Part shown: positions 22,154 to 30,714 of the stretch, piece by piece | How the letters are laid out: each line of letters opens with the position of its first letter | Position numbering within the stretch: position 1 is the stretch's first letter | DNA from: Desulfuromonadaceae bacterium | GTDB lineage: Bacteria > Desulfobacterota > Desulfuromonadia > Geobacterales > Pseudopelobacteraceae | Direction of reading: 5' to 3' | DNA length: 64,000 nt | Assembly (NCBI GenBank): GCA_028681335.1 | Contig: JAQUIT010000019.1 | Span: 1 to 64,000, forward strand | Notes under the pieces: generated by a model | What the model was told of the DNA's origin: nothing | Database searches by the model: none | The model's input: the letters and a program-made list of their open reading frames with translations, nothing else | Translations under genes and position numbers: made by a program

Positions 22154-25100
22154 TTACTGCGCGATGGCATTAAACTCAACTCTGCTCCGGCTGACCGTAT
22201 CTTTCTCTGCGGCTTTGTAGATGTCATCATTCTTCTGAAAAAGCCGTTCCGGAGGTAAACCACCTGTGGTGACCATGTAGTTCATAACTGCAGCGGTGCG
22301 CTCCCGTGCAAGCGACCGCAGTTCGTTCTCTCCCACCTCGGTATTGGCAATAATGAGCTTCTTCATTTCATTGTCGGGCAGATCCTTCACAAAGCCGATG
22401 GCATTGCGCGGTTTGGGGAACTTCTCCTTCCTGTAGGCTGCCTTGAGAAATTTTGAATACTCGTCAGCATTAACCTGCACAGTTTCGGCGCTCTCTCCGT
22501 CCTTCGTCTGTTTTGCCTTTACCAGGAACAGGAATTTTTCATTACGCAGCTTGCGGTTGAGCAACTCCTCGCGGTACCCCTCCGAGTCCTTTGCCTTGTC
22601 GACAAAGCCCTTGATCTCCATCTTTAGCCCGGGGCGGTCAGCCAACGCCTTAGAGAGTTGCGCAAGTTTTTTAACCTCCGCAGTCGGCAAAATGCTGGAG
22701 CCGGCCGCGAACTGGATGACACTGAAATCCTCCCCGCTGCCTGTCATGGAAGAGAGCAGGGCGAATGGGGAGGTTGCTGCCTTGACGAGAAGGTTTTTGA
22801 GGACCTGGCCAATGAGACCCCAGATACTGAACTGGGGGTCATCGGTACGTCCCGTAACCGGCAGATCCAGATGAATCTCTCCCTTGCGGTCCTTAAGGAG
22901 AGCAACCGCCAGAGTTACCGGAAGGTTGGTGGCCTTATCGCTATCAACATGCTTGCCGAAGGTAAACTGGTCGATGAAAATCCTGTTCTCGGAATTGAGC
23001 TGTTTCTTGTCGATCAGATATTTGAGGTCGAGGTACAGCTTGCCTTTGTCAATGGTGTAACCGAGGTAGGTGCCGGAGTAAGGGGTTACGGGTGAGAGGT
23101 CAATGTCGCGGAATGAGATCTTCAGATCGACAAACAGATCATCGCGCAACGGATTGAGTCTGCCGGTGATTTGCATTGGAGAGTGGTTGTCCAGATTGCC
23201 CCGCAGATCGACGTCGGCAAATTTTGATTCCTCTGAGGTCAGTCCGTTTACCCGGCCACCCAGATTAAAAAAGGTGCTGCTGAAAGTCCGGGGCAGGTGG
23301 TTGTCAGTGAAGGAAATGGTGCCGTTCTGTATCGTGATGCTCCCCACAGAAATCTGTTGCGGTGCAGGAGCCGGCGGCGTCGCTGGTGGCACCTTTTGTG
23401 CGGAGGGTTGCGGTGTTTCCTTGGCTGCCGTGACGTGAAGCGGCGGAGCCACCGCTGGGCTCTCCCCCTTCTTGACCAGATCCTGCAGGTTGAGGCTGCC
23501 GTCTTTACGGATGACGATGCGTGAGTAGACATCGTTGAGTGCCACCTGGTGGATGCTCAGGTTGAAAGGGTCGAGGTTTCCCTTGATATCGTCGAACTGC
23601 AGGCTCTCCCATTTCAGCAGATCTTCCTCGTCAACGGCGTCGATGCTATGGAAGGCGCGCAGAGCAGCGCCGCCCTTAAAGCTCCCGCGAGGTTTGCCAT
23701 CTTTTATGGCGATATCCAGATTCATGCTGCTGTTCAGATTTCCGCCGATAACGTAGAAATTAAGTTTGTCGGGAAAGTAGGCCTCAAAGTCACGGATCGG
23801 AAGTCCACCCACGCTTACGCTGCCCTTGTAACGGAATGGGAGAGGAGTTATGTCGCCAGCAGCTTTGAGTCTGGCGTCTTTGCCGAAGGTAGAGGAAAAA
23901 CGGATCCCGGCCGGTGTAAACTTCGGGCCGTTCAGGTTTGTAAGGCTCAGACTGGTATTGTGTAGGGTGAAGCGCGGCTGATCCTCGAGGCTCTTGTCAG
24001 TGAAGGCGAAGTTGAACCTGTCCAGTTGGAACTGTTTGATGCGATAGCTGAGCGATCCGGTGTCTTTTGATGTATCGGTTGGAGTTTTCTTGCGTACAGA
24101 AAGCGCCGTTGGTGGAACAGTTTTACCAGGCATTCCTGAGCGGACGTCCTGCTGTTTGCCAACAAGCGATAGCAGCGAAATAGCGCCGCCTGTTTCCCGG
24201 GAGAGTGACATGTTACCGTTGGAGAGGTGGATGTCACCAATCTCCAGGCGGTTGTCCTTCTGGCGGAAGGTAGCGTCGTTAACCTGGAGAAGTGCCAGGT
24301 CGAACCCGTCTTTTCCGCCGTATCGTGCGGAAAGTCCTTTGAGCGAGAGGCTGCCATGTTTAATGCTCACGCCTTCAGTTGTGGCGAAGGTCAGATCAGC
24401 TGACAGATCCAACGTCCCCTTGACCGGAGCGGTCAGGTAGCCGGCCATGTAAGGCCAGCCACGCTGCAACGTGAGTCCGGTAAGTTTTGCCGTTGACGTT
24501 GCCGCTAGCGGTGTGAGGGAAAAGGTGCCGCTGGTCTTGAAGGCAGCTTCTCTGTCGAGCAAAAGAGACAGTTCGTAATGTGCCGCTTTTTCCGGCTCGG
24601 TAGTGAAGTTCTGTACCGTAAAATCAATTGCGGAAACGGTTGTATTGAATCCGCTACGGGGTATGGCATCACTGAAGTGAACCGTGCCGTTATTGCACGC
24701 GAGAGAGGCCGCAGCGACCAGCAGCTGCCCATCCTTTTTTTCGGGAGGACGCTCTGGTTTCTCGCTCGCCTTTATCGGTGGCAGCAGCCGGGAATACATC
24801 CACTCACCCTTTTTGTCGCGATTAACAAACAACTCCAGACCATCAAGCTTGATAGCCTCAAATTCGAACTGTTGCGCAAATATTTCCAGCCGTGACGCCC
24901 TGGTCTCCAGCTTGACGAACCTGGCAAGAGGCTGCCCATCCGCCATATTCACGCTGATGTCATCAAGGCTTGCCAATCCTGTAATCGTCAGCTCGGGCTT
25001 TTTGCCGGCGGAAATGCGGTAGCAGACATCCATGTCGATAGTCAATGTGCCCGATGTTAGGTCGGCTCGTGGTTTGACAGGAGAATAGGCGATGTACCGG

Positions 25101-25789
25101 GGCAGGTTGAGCTGCTTGAGACCGATGTGTACAGAGGTTTCTAAAGATTTGCTGAGCGGTTTCAGTTTGCCGGCAAAGCTGAAGGGGGCATCGTTGATCA
25201 CGGCGGATATGCGCGGATCTGTATATTTCTCGGCCAGGTAGGGGATGTTGCTGATAAAGGGGATTGCGATTTCCAGCTTGCGGACGGTGTGTTTTCTCCC
25301 CCCTTCAACCACCAGGTCATTAAAATCCAGCGAACCGTTGTAGACGGTAATATTGTTGATGGAGAAAAGAAACGTCCCGCTCTTTTCCTCTGTGGGAGAT
25401 TTTTTCTGTCGATCAAGGATGTCGCTGAAGCTGAAGCGGTTGGGAGCGGTGCGGGTAAGGTTGAACGTGGGGGTATCGATCTCTACCCGGGAGAGTATCA
25501 GGGCGCGCTTGTAGATGGATGCCAGGGAAAGCGAGGTGCGTACCTGGTTGAAGCCGACCAGTGGAGCCCCACCCTTTTCGTCGATGGCAAATCCGTTGAC
25601 GGTTACCGTCAGGGTAAAAGGGTTAATGGATACGGATGCAATGTGTGCCTTGCGCCCGGTTGCCTCCTCTATGGCTGCCACGCCTTTTGTTCTGACGATC
25701 ACCGGCAGGATGGTCGTTATGAAGAGCAGGAGAGCCGCTAGTACCCCGCTTGCGATGGCGATTTTCTTATTCATGTTCAGCTTTGGCAC
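22154..25789 (-). CDS. AsmA-like DUF748 protein, probable envelope lipid-transfer or scaffold protein
   Basis: The product is about 1,211 aa. A single N-terminal membrane segment (AIASGVLAALLLFITTILPV) anchors a long periplasmic body with repeated AsmA/DUF748 features (IEEATGRKAHIASVSINPFT; ISFRDIDLSPVTPYSGTYLG). A Pro-rich linker occurs near residue 800, and an OmpA-like segment near the end (IKGFVDKAKDSEGYREELLN). Related AsmA proteins bridge the envelope and move phospholipids. The GTG at 25789 is chosen because GAGG lies 6 bases upstream; the ATG at 25774 is the alternative. No operon partners are evident. Confidence 0.85.
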   Translation of the reverse strand: MPKLNMNKKIAIASGVLAALLLFITTILPVIVRTKGVAAIEEATGRKAHIASVSINPFTLTVTVNGFAIDEKGGAPLVGFNQVRTSLSLASIYKRALILSRVEIDTPTFNLTRTAPNRFSFSDILDRQKKSPTEEKSGTFLFSINNITVYNGSLDFNDLVVEGGRKHTVRKLEIAIPFISNIPYLAEKYTDPRISAVINDAPFSFAGKLKPLSKSLETSVHIGLKQLNLPRYIAYSPVKPRADLTSGTLTIDMDVCYRISAGKKPELTITGLASLDDISVNMADGQPLARFVKLETRASRLEIFAQQFEFEAIKLDGLELFVNRDKKGEWMYSRLLPPIKASEKPERPPEKKDGQLLVAAASLACNNGTVHFSDAIPRSGFNTTVSAIDFTVQNFTTEPEKAAHYELSLLLDREAAFKTSGTFSLTPLAATSTAKLTGLTLQRGWPYMAGYLTAPVKGTLDLSADLTFATTEGVSIKHGSLSLKGLSARYGGKDGFDLALLQVNDATFRQKDNRLEIGDIHLSNGNMSLSRETGGAISLLSLVGKQQDVRSGMPGKTVPPTALSVRKKTPTDTSKDTGSLSYRIKQFQLDRFNFAFTDKSLEDQPRFTLHNTSLSLTNLNGPKFTPAGIRFSSTFGKDARLKAAGDITPLPFRYKGSVSVGGLPIRDFEAYFPDKLNFYVIGGNLNSSMNLDIAIKDGKPRGSFKGGAALRAFHSIDAVDEEDLLKWESLQFDDIKGNLDPFNLSIHQVALNDVYSRIVIRKDGSLNLQDLVKKGESPAVAPPLHVTAAKETPQPSAQKVPPATPPAPAPQQISVGSITIQNGTISFTDNHLPRTFSSTFFNLGGRVNGLTSEESKFADVDLRGNLDNHSPMQITGRLNPLRDDLFVDLKISFRDIDLSPVTPYSGTYLGYTIDKGKLYLDLKYLIDKKQLNSENRIFIDQFTFGKHVDSDKATNLPVTLAVALLKDRKGEIHLDLPVTGRTDDPQFSIWGLIGQVLKNLLVKAATSPFALLSSMTGSGEDFSVIQFAAGSSILPTAEVKKLAQLSKALADRPGLKMEIKGFVDKAKDSEGYREELLNRKLRNEKFLFLVKAKQTKDGESAETVQVNADEYSKFLKAAYRKEKFPKPRNAIGFVKDLPDNEMKKLIIANTEVGENELRSLARERTAAVMNYMVTTGGLPPERLFQKNDDIYKAAEKDTVSRSRVEFNAIAQ

Positions 25790-25924
25790 AAGAAACCTCA
25801 CGCATATGGTAATCAGACCGGAAAAACAAAGTGCACATGAATGACAGCTATGCTGTGCAGGCAGGTGCACGTAACGGTGGTTATTATAACACAAAAATGG
25901 TGCTGTTTTCTTGGCTTGTAATCG

Positions 25925-27205
25925 TTATCCCATTGAAGCGGAAGGGACGAAGTCGCTGTTGGCAAATGAATAATCATAATGGCGATGGTCGCTGCAGGCT
26001 CCGGACAGGATGGCTGCAACGTCCTCGGCAATGACCAGTTCTTCGTTTGTCGGAATGACGAAGGTTCTGATCATCGACTCTTCGCCGGTAATTTCCACCT
26101 CTTCGTGCTCTGCCCGGACGGCACGGTTGCTTTCTCTGTCAATCTGTATCCCGAAGCAGTCAAGAAGCCCATTCAGTACCATCTCCCTTACCGGCGATTC
26201 TGTTGCACCTGTACCGGCGGTAAAGACGATCGCATCGAGCGGCCCGATGATTGCCAGGTATGCGCCGATATATTTTCTAAGTCGGTGCGTTTCTACTTCA
26301 AGAGCCAGTTTGCAACGGGGATCGCCATCCAAAGCCGCCTGCACAAAATGGTGTCGCGCAAGGTGTCGCCCGGTAATACCGAAAATTCCGCTTCTGTTAT
26401 TGAGGACCAGTTCCATTTCCTTTGCCGAGAGGTTCAGTGCTCCCATCATATAGGCATGAATGCCGGCATCAATGTCACCGCAGCGTGTCTCCATGACCAC
26501 ACCCTCGAGCGGCGTCATGCCCATGCTGGTATCTATGGAGAGACCATTCCTGATGGCACACAGTGACACTCCTCGGTCGATGTGGATAGTGATCATGTTG
26601 CACTCATCAATCGGTTTGCCAAGAAGTGCCGCTGCCCGACGCGAAAGGTAGAGGTGTGACGGGCCGTGGAAGCCATAGCGGCGCACCCCGTGGTTTTCAT
26701 ACCATTCATAGGGGAGAGGATAGATGCAGGCACACTCCGGCATAGACAGGTGGAAGGCGGTATCGAAAATAGCCACTTGGGGGATAGCAGGCATAAGTGT
26801 CATCGCTGCTTCAATGCCTAAAATGTTGGGAGTCGCATGAAGTGGCGCCAGATGTTGCAGCTGTCGGATTGAGTTGATAACGTGGTCGTTAATTTTCACC
26901 GAGTGTTGGAACTCAGTGCCACCATGCGCCACCCGGTGCCCTACGGCAGAAATTTCCGCAGAGCTTGCAATGACCCCGTGTATTGGGTCTGTAAGGGTTG
27001 CAATGAGGAGGGCCATGGCGCTCTGGTGATCGTCGTTGTCCATATCCAGGTAAAATTGTTCACGGCCTGGAACACTCTGGCGGATGAAAGAACCACCGAG
27101 ACCGACTCTTTCAATTATTCCCGAAGCAAGTATTGTCCGGCCATCTGAAGAAAGCAGGTAGTATTTTATCTTATGGCTCCAGCAAGAGATGGTAAGAATT
27201 TTCAT
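25925..27205 (-). CDS. Acetate kinase homologue with altered active site
   Basis: The product is 426 aa and aligns along the whole acetate kinase family: VGHRVAHGG (Arg91 region), AIFDTAFH (Asp148), YGFHGPSHLYL (His180), DTSMGMTPLEG and IPTNEELVIAED (Glu384 region). Several normally invariant motifs differ. The N-terminal NxGSSSLK is ISCWSHKIK, the HLGNG loop is HIDRG, and AGIGENS is AGTGATE. Catalysis of acetyl phosphate formation may therefore be lost or changed. GGAG lies 5 bases before the ATG. No phosphotransacetylase gene is adjacent. Confidence 0.85.
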   Translation of the reverse strand: MKILTISCWSHKIKYYLLSSDGRTILASGIIERVGLGGSFIRQSVPGREQFYLDMDNDDHQSAMALLIATLTDPIHGVIASSAEISAVGHRVAHGGTEFQHSVKINDHVINSIRQLQHLAPLHATPNILGIEAAMTLMPAIPQVAIFDTAFHLSMPECACIYPLPYEWYENHGVRRYGFHGPSHLYLSRRAAALLGKPIDECNMITIHIDRGVSLCAIRNGLSIDTSMGMTPLEGVVMETRCGDIDAGIHAYMMGALNLSAKEMELVLNNRSGIFGITGRHLARHHFVQAALDGDPRCKLALEVETHRLRKYIGAYLAIIGPLDAIVFTAGTGATESPVREMVLNGLLDCFGIQIDRESNRAVRAEHEEVEITGEESMIRTFVIPTNEELVIAEDVAAILSGACSDHRHYDYSFANSDFVPSASMG

Positions 27206-27353
27206 AATGGCTCCGAGGGGTTCTTAATCTTGCCATGCCTGTGGCAAGTTAACGACAATGCAGAAATATGAGCAGTGGACAGCATGACCACCCGCGCGTG
27301 CCGCTCTGGGAAAACCCGGCCAGCAGAGTTTTGTTGGGTTAGTTGGCTGCACT

Positions 27354-27689
27354 TTATACTTCAGCAAATTTGTATTCATTCAGCGGCAGCCCTTTCTTGT
27401 AGTACAGGGATGGGCTGAGCGGCACGAAAAAAATGTGGACATCACAATAGCCGAAATAGCTGAGAAGATCATATAAATTTCCGGCAATGGTATCATGTTT
27501 TTTTTGTGACCGTGGAAACATATATATTTCAAGCGATCGTGGTGTAGGTGTTATCTGCGTGATCCTGAGTAGTTCAATTTTGACAATTTCCCGTGGGACG
27601 GCGGCTGTACGGGAAAACTCTTCGACAATCAGCTGCAATTGCTGCTGCAAAAAAGTTTCATCAAACCCTTTAAACCTCAAATATGGCAC
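27354..27689 (-). CDS. DUF1904 family protein
   Basis: The product is 111 aa. The segments MPYLRFKGFDETFLQQQ, SLEIYMFPRSQKKHDTIAGN and DVHIFFVPLSPSLYYKKG match the small DUF1904 family, whose fold is tautomerase-like and whose function is not established. It stands alone, with acetate kinase downstream on the same strand after about 150 bases. Confidence 0.65.
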   Translation of the reverse strand: MPYLRFKGFDETFLQQQLQLIVEEFSRTAAVPREIVKIELLRITQITPTPRSLEIYMFPRSQKKHDTIAGNLYDLLSYFGYCDVHIFFVPLSPSLYYKKGLPLNEYKFAEV

Positions 27690-27763
27690 TGATTATCTTC
27701 CCTTCCGATTGGCAGCATTTCTGCTGTAAAACGCGTCTATTATGCGATCCGTGCGTACCATGT

Positions 27764-27931
27764 TCATCCAAGTGTCGTGCAATCGCATACAGTTTTCGGG
27801 CGAGTGGTCCTCACCAAAAATCCTGGTTTGGATACCGTCGTTTGCAGTTGCACTGCAGTCAGTTTACCGGCTTCGAGCACTGTGATAATCAAATCTCGGT
27901 GTATGAACTTCCGAAGGCTGGTATGTTTCAT
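27764..27931 (-). CDS. Possible 55-aa protein coupled to the MarR gene
   Basis: The ATG overlaps the MarR stop as ATGA. The product begins MKHTSLRKFIHRDLIITVLE and ends TVCDCTTLG. No family was recognised. The overlap suggests translational coupling, but the frame may be the remnant of a longer MarR-controlled gene, since the following 75 bases hold nothing. Confidence 0.35.
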   Translation of the reverse strand: MKHTSLRKFIHRDLIITVLEAGKLTAVQLQTTVSKPGFLVRTTRPKTVCDCTTLG

Positions 27932-28392
27932 CTTTTTACCCGCCTCCGTGCATCATTGACGATTGTTCCGAGTTCCAGAATGAACTGACCGAAGCGGGAG
28001 ATATCACTGTCGCTGAAGGTTGTGAGAAGCTCGTTTTCAAGTGGTGTTACAATTTCCCTGATGCGGGCGACAACCAGCTGTCCCTCCCGGGTCAGGCAGA
28101 GCAGTTTTGCACGCCGGTCCGTGTCATCCTCTGAGCAATGGACCAGCCCCTTGGAGACAAGAGTGCTGATGAGGCGGACAAGTGACGGTCCCTCGATGCC
28201 GATGGATGCTGCCAGTTCTTTTTGGCGCACGCCGTCCCCAAGAAGGTGGAGATGCATGAGAGGACGCCAGGTGGCATCCGTCAGTCCGGCGGCCCGAAAT
28301 TCACTGTCCAGGACTTGGCGCCAGCGCCGTGTCAGGAGGCCAAGGTGATAAAGCAGGTTGCTGCGGTCGATTTTGGGGTGAGGTGTATTCAT
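27928..28392 (-). CDS. MarR-family transcriptional regulator
   Basis: The product is 154 aa. It has the winged HTH typical of MarR: LMHLHLLGDGVRQKELAASI, then GPSLVRLISTLVSKGLVHCS and the wing DDTDRRAKLLCLT. It probably works as a ligand-responsive dimeric repressor. A near-perfect 20-bp palindrome lies 6 bases upstream of its start (28398-28417), implying autoregulation. No good Shine-Dalgarno precedes the ATG. Confidence 0.9.
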   Translation of the reverse strand: MNTPHPKIDRSNLLYHLGLLTRRWRQVLDSEFRAAGLTDATWRPLMHLHLLGDGVRQKELAASIGIEGPSLVRLISTLVSKGLVHCSEDDTDRRAKLLCLTREGQLVVARIREIVTPLENELLTTFSDSDISRFGQFILELGTIVNDARRRVKR

Positions 28393-28397
28393 GGAGA

Positions 28398-28417
28398 TTA
28401 GATAGCATGCTACCTAA
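28398..28417. promoter_or_regulatory. Probable MarR operator
   Basis: TTAGATAGCATGCTACCTAA is a palindrome with nine of ten pairs matched and a perfect TAGCATGCTA core. The position just upstream of the MarR gene fits an autoregulatory site. Confidence 0.65.
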
Positions 28418-28556
28418 TGTTTTGCTATCGTTATTTGAGCACCTTTTTAGCAATCAATTCCAATTCACAGTGTTCATTATCGTTACGCTTCAGTTGATTT
28501 TTAACGTAATGTGGCGCTCACGTAGAAGAGTCCATTTGCAGAAGTTACAATCCTGA
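28407..28556 (+). CDS. Possible 49-aa single-pass membrane peptide
   Basis: A frame starting inside the MarR operator encodes MLPNVLLSLFEHLFSNQF, a hydrophobic segment FTVFIIVTLQLIFNVMW and a basic tail RSRRRVHLQK. Topology and divergent position from the MarR gene are suggestive. No clear ribosome binding site was found. Confidence 0.3.
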   Translation: MLPNVLLSLFEHLFSNQFQFTVFIIVTLQLIFNVMWRSRRRVHLQKLQS

Positions 28557-28945
28557 TTGGTGCTGAAACGCCTGTTTTGCAGGTTGTATAGTGCTGTTGG
28601 CGGCAAAGCGTGCAATATAATGAATAATATCTAACTAGAAAGAGATGGTTTGATGCAGGTCAACGAATATTCTCGCCATGCATTGCGCTTCCGCGCTGTA
28701 TCGGTATAATGTCTGGTCGGCTTTGGACATTCCTGCGTCGAGTTGACCCCCGATGTGTGGTCGCCACGTAGAGCAGATGGTGTGAGGGGAATATGGCGTT
28801 TCAGTTAGAGGGCGCACATACCTGCTAACGGCAGATTGAGGTCAGTAGACTACAGACGATTTACATTTTGTCATGGTATTAGATATTAGATGTATTTAGA
28901 CTGAGCCTTTTGAAGCTAATTAAAATATCTTACTTAGAGGCCCTT
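28557..28945. other. Gene-free segment
   Basis: Nothing convincing was found between the possible membrane peptide and the XRE-receiver gene. Short frames here lack ribosome binding sites and known motifs. Confidence 0.5.
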
Positions 28946-29668
28946 TTGACTATAGAGGAAGCTTTTGGCATAGTTGTGCGGAGAATGAGGAAAGAGCGCC
29001 TTTTATCTCAGGATGAGCTGTCAAACATCAGTTCCTTGGACAGGGTGTTTATATCCAGGCTTGAGCGAGGCAAACAGCAGCCAACGCTTGTCACAATATT
29101 TGAACTTGCTTCTGCGCTGGATGTTTCCGCCACGAGAATTGTCACCGAGGTTGAGTTACTACTGTGGTTTCACGATAACAAGGGTAGGTTTAACAGAGCC
29201 GATCAGCTGCATATTACCTATGAAAAGCTGTGGGAGCATTTCGGAGAGTCATTTATGGTCGGTAATCTTGGCACGTCGTACGAAGAAAACATACTGATTG
29301 TTGAAGACGAACTGCATGTGCAAAAATTCCTGTCCGATGCACTAAGGTCGGTAGGCTACAAAGTCATGGTGGCAGCGGATGGTCAGGAAGCGGTGGATAA
29401 ATACAGGGAGAATCCGTTCAGTGTTGATTTGATTCTGATGGACATCATGATGCCGCGCAAGGATGGAGTAACGGCTTACAAGGAAATCAAGGAGTTGAAT
29501 CCGGCGGCCAAGATACTGATGATGAGCGGCTATTCGGCGGTGTCTCTGGGTAACATTGACGATTTAAATTTCATTCAAAAGCCTATGGCTCCCTCTATGT
29601 TATTCTCAAATATCAGAAATATACTTGATTCTAAGCAAGAAACGCAGTTGCCGCTTGCTGAAGCCTAA
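28946..29668 (+). CDS. XRE-type HTH fused to a CheY-like receiver
   Basis: The product is about 240 aa. The TTG at 28946 is preferred because AGAGG lies 5 bases upstream; the frame is open from 28910. Residues about 5-65 are an XRE HTH (IVVRRMRKERLLSQDELSNI, then DRVFISRLERGKQQPTLVTI). A 60-residue linker follows. Residues about 115-230 are a complete receiver: ILIVEDELHV, acceptor Asp in LILMDIMMPRKDG, Thr/Ser in MMSGYSA, and IQKPM Lys. This puts the DNA-binding domain N-terminal, opposite to ordinary response regulators. No kinase lies beside it. Confidence 0.85.
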   Translation: MTIEEAFGIVVRRMRKERLLSQDELSNISSLDRVFISRLERGKQQPTLVTIFELASALDVSATRIVTEVELLLWFHDNKGRFNRADQLHITYEKLWEHFGESFMVGNLGTSYEENILIVEDELHVQKFLSDALRSVGYKVMVAADGQEAVDKYRENPFSVDLILMDIMMPRKDGVTAYKEIKELNPAAKILMMSGYSAVSLGNIDDLNFIQKPMAPSMLFSNIRNILDSKQETQLPLAEA

Positions 29669-29720
29669 TTTTTTTAATAACGATCTTATGTTAAATCGCT
29701 CATTTTTGAATATTTAAACA

Positions 29721-30080
29721 TCACTCCCAAAATATCCCCGTAGGGTCGGAGTCCACCTCAACAACGAGCTTTTCAAGGGTATCCCTGTTTCTGCCGGTAG
29801 GGTAAGGCTGGCGCCGGTTTTTTCTGTCGTACCAGTAGAGCGTCCAGTTCGTTGCTTCAGGGTTGTACTCAAACTGGGCTATCTTGATTTCATTCCAGAT
29901 AGCTGGGTCTATGAAAAGCGGGCGGGCTTCGGATAGCGTGACTCTGTTGCCTTTGCAATTGAATTGCAACTCAACCTGGCCGGATATGGTCCGTTGCTTA
30001 CAGAGGTGACCAAGTAGTTTGTCTGCTCTCTGCTGTTCAGTCTCAGGTAATGGCATTCTGTCTATATTCCTTTTGCTCAA
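29721..30080 (-). CDS. DUF3024 family protein
   Basis: The product is 119 aa. NRVTLSEARPLFIDPAIWNE, NPEATNWTLYWYDRKNR and the C-terminal DSDPTGIFWE match the short DUF3024 family of unknown function, often near regulators. It is convergent with the XRE-receiver gene and stands alone. Confidence 0.75.
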   Translation of the reverse strand: MSKRNIDRMPLPETEQQRADKLLGHLCKQRTISGQVELQFNCKGNRVTLSEARPLFIDPAIWNEIKIAQFEYNPEATNWTLYWYDRKNRRQPYPTGRNRDTLEKLVVEVDSDPTGIFWE

Positions 30081-30268
30081 AAACTATTATTAACAGGTTA
30101 GTAGCGGCTACATTATATGAAATAATCTTTTGAAGCCAAGCAAAAGCCAAATGGCTTTACCGCATATAAGGTTAAGAATGTAGTGTATGGGGTATCGATT
30201 GCGATTGCAAGAAGGGTATGTGTGGCTAATGATCTCTAAAAAACGGTCATTGCGCATTACTTTCTATT

Positions 30269-30284
30269 TGGCACAGCGCCTGCA
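30269..30284 (+). promoter_or_regulatory. Strong sigma-54 (-24/-12) promoter
   Basis: TGGCACAGCGCCTGCA has the full TGGCAC box, TGCA at -12 and the required spacing. It lies 38 bases before the ATG of the Ala/Lys-rich secreted peptide gene. Confidence 0.75.
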
Positions 30285-30322
30285 ATAAAAAACATACAAC
30301 ATATCCTTTGGAGGTAGTACAA

Positions 30323-30559
30323 ATGAAAAAAGTTCTTTCCACAATCGTAGCCGCCCTCGTAGCTGTTTCTTTCTCCGCTGTAGTTTTCGCTGCTGAAGCT
30401 GCTAAGCCAGCTGCTGCTCCTGCAGAAGCTGCTGCTCCTGCAGCAGAGAAAAAAGAAGTGAAGAAACCTGTTAAGAAAGCAAAAAAAGCAAAAAAAGCAG
30501 CTAAGAAAGCAGAAATGAAAAAAGAAGTTGCTGCTCCTGCAGAAGCTCCTGCAAAGTAA
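30323..30559 (+). CDS. Secreted Ala/Lys-rich small protein
   Basis: The product is 78 aa. A signal peptide (MKKVLSTIVAALVAVSFSAV to about VFA) precedes a low-complexity body of Ala/Pro segments and a lysine tract (KKPVKKAKKAKKAAKKAEMK). Cleaved, it would be a strongly basic, disordered periplasmic or extracellular peptide. GGAGG lies 8 bases before the ATG, and a strong terminator follows directly, so it is a monocistronic unit under the sigma-54 promoter. Possible roles are binding polyanions or envelope surfaces. No function is known. Confidence 0.8.
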   Translation: MKKVLSTIVAALVAVSFSAVVFAAEAAKPAAAPAEAAAPAAEKKEVKKPVKKAKKAKKAAKKAEMKKEVAAPAEAPAK

Positions 30560-30577
30560 TTCGCCTTTAGCGAAAAC

Positions 30578-30611
30578 AAAAAAAGCCGCATCGAAAGATG
30601 CGGCTTTTTTT
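30578..30611 (+). terminator. Rho-independent terminator
   Basis: A 12-bp stem (AAAAGCCGCATC/GATGCGGCTTTT) with a GAAA tetraloop and a run of T follows the Ala/Lys-rich peptide gene. Confidence 0.9.
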
Positions 30612-30714
30612 GTGCGCGCAGCAGGAGTATAGTGCGAATATCCTGTAGCGCAAGTAACGTAAGGTGTTTCGGTAGAATTATCAGGTTATATTACACAAGG
30701 GGTATCGTAAGATT

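Noticed and set aside
22443..25741. Many plus-strand frames within the DUF748 gene
   Set aside because: They are antisense shadows of a continuous 1,200-codon gene with clear family features.
27683..27988. Plus-strand frame of 101 codons between the DUF1904 and MarR genes
   Set aside because: No ribosome binding site or motif, overlaps the start of the DUF1904 gene and the end of the MarR gene on the opposite strand.
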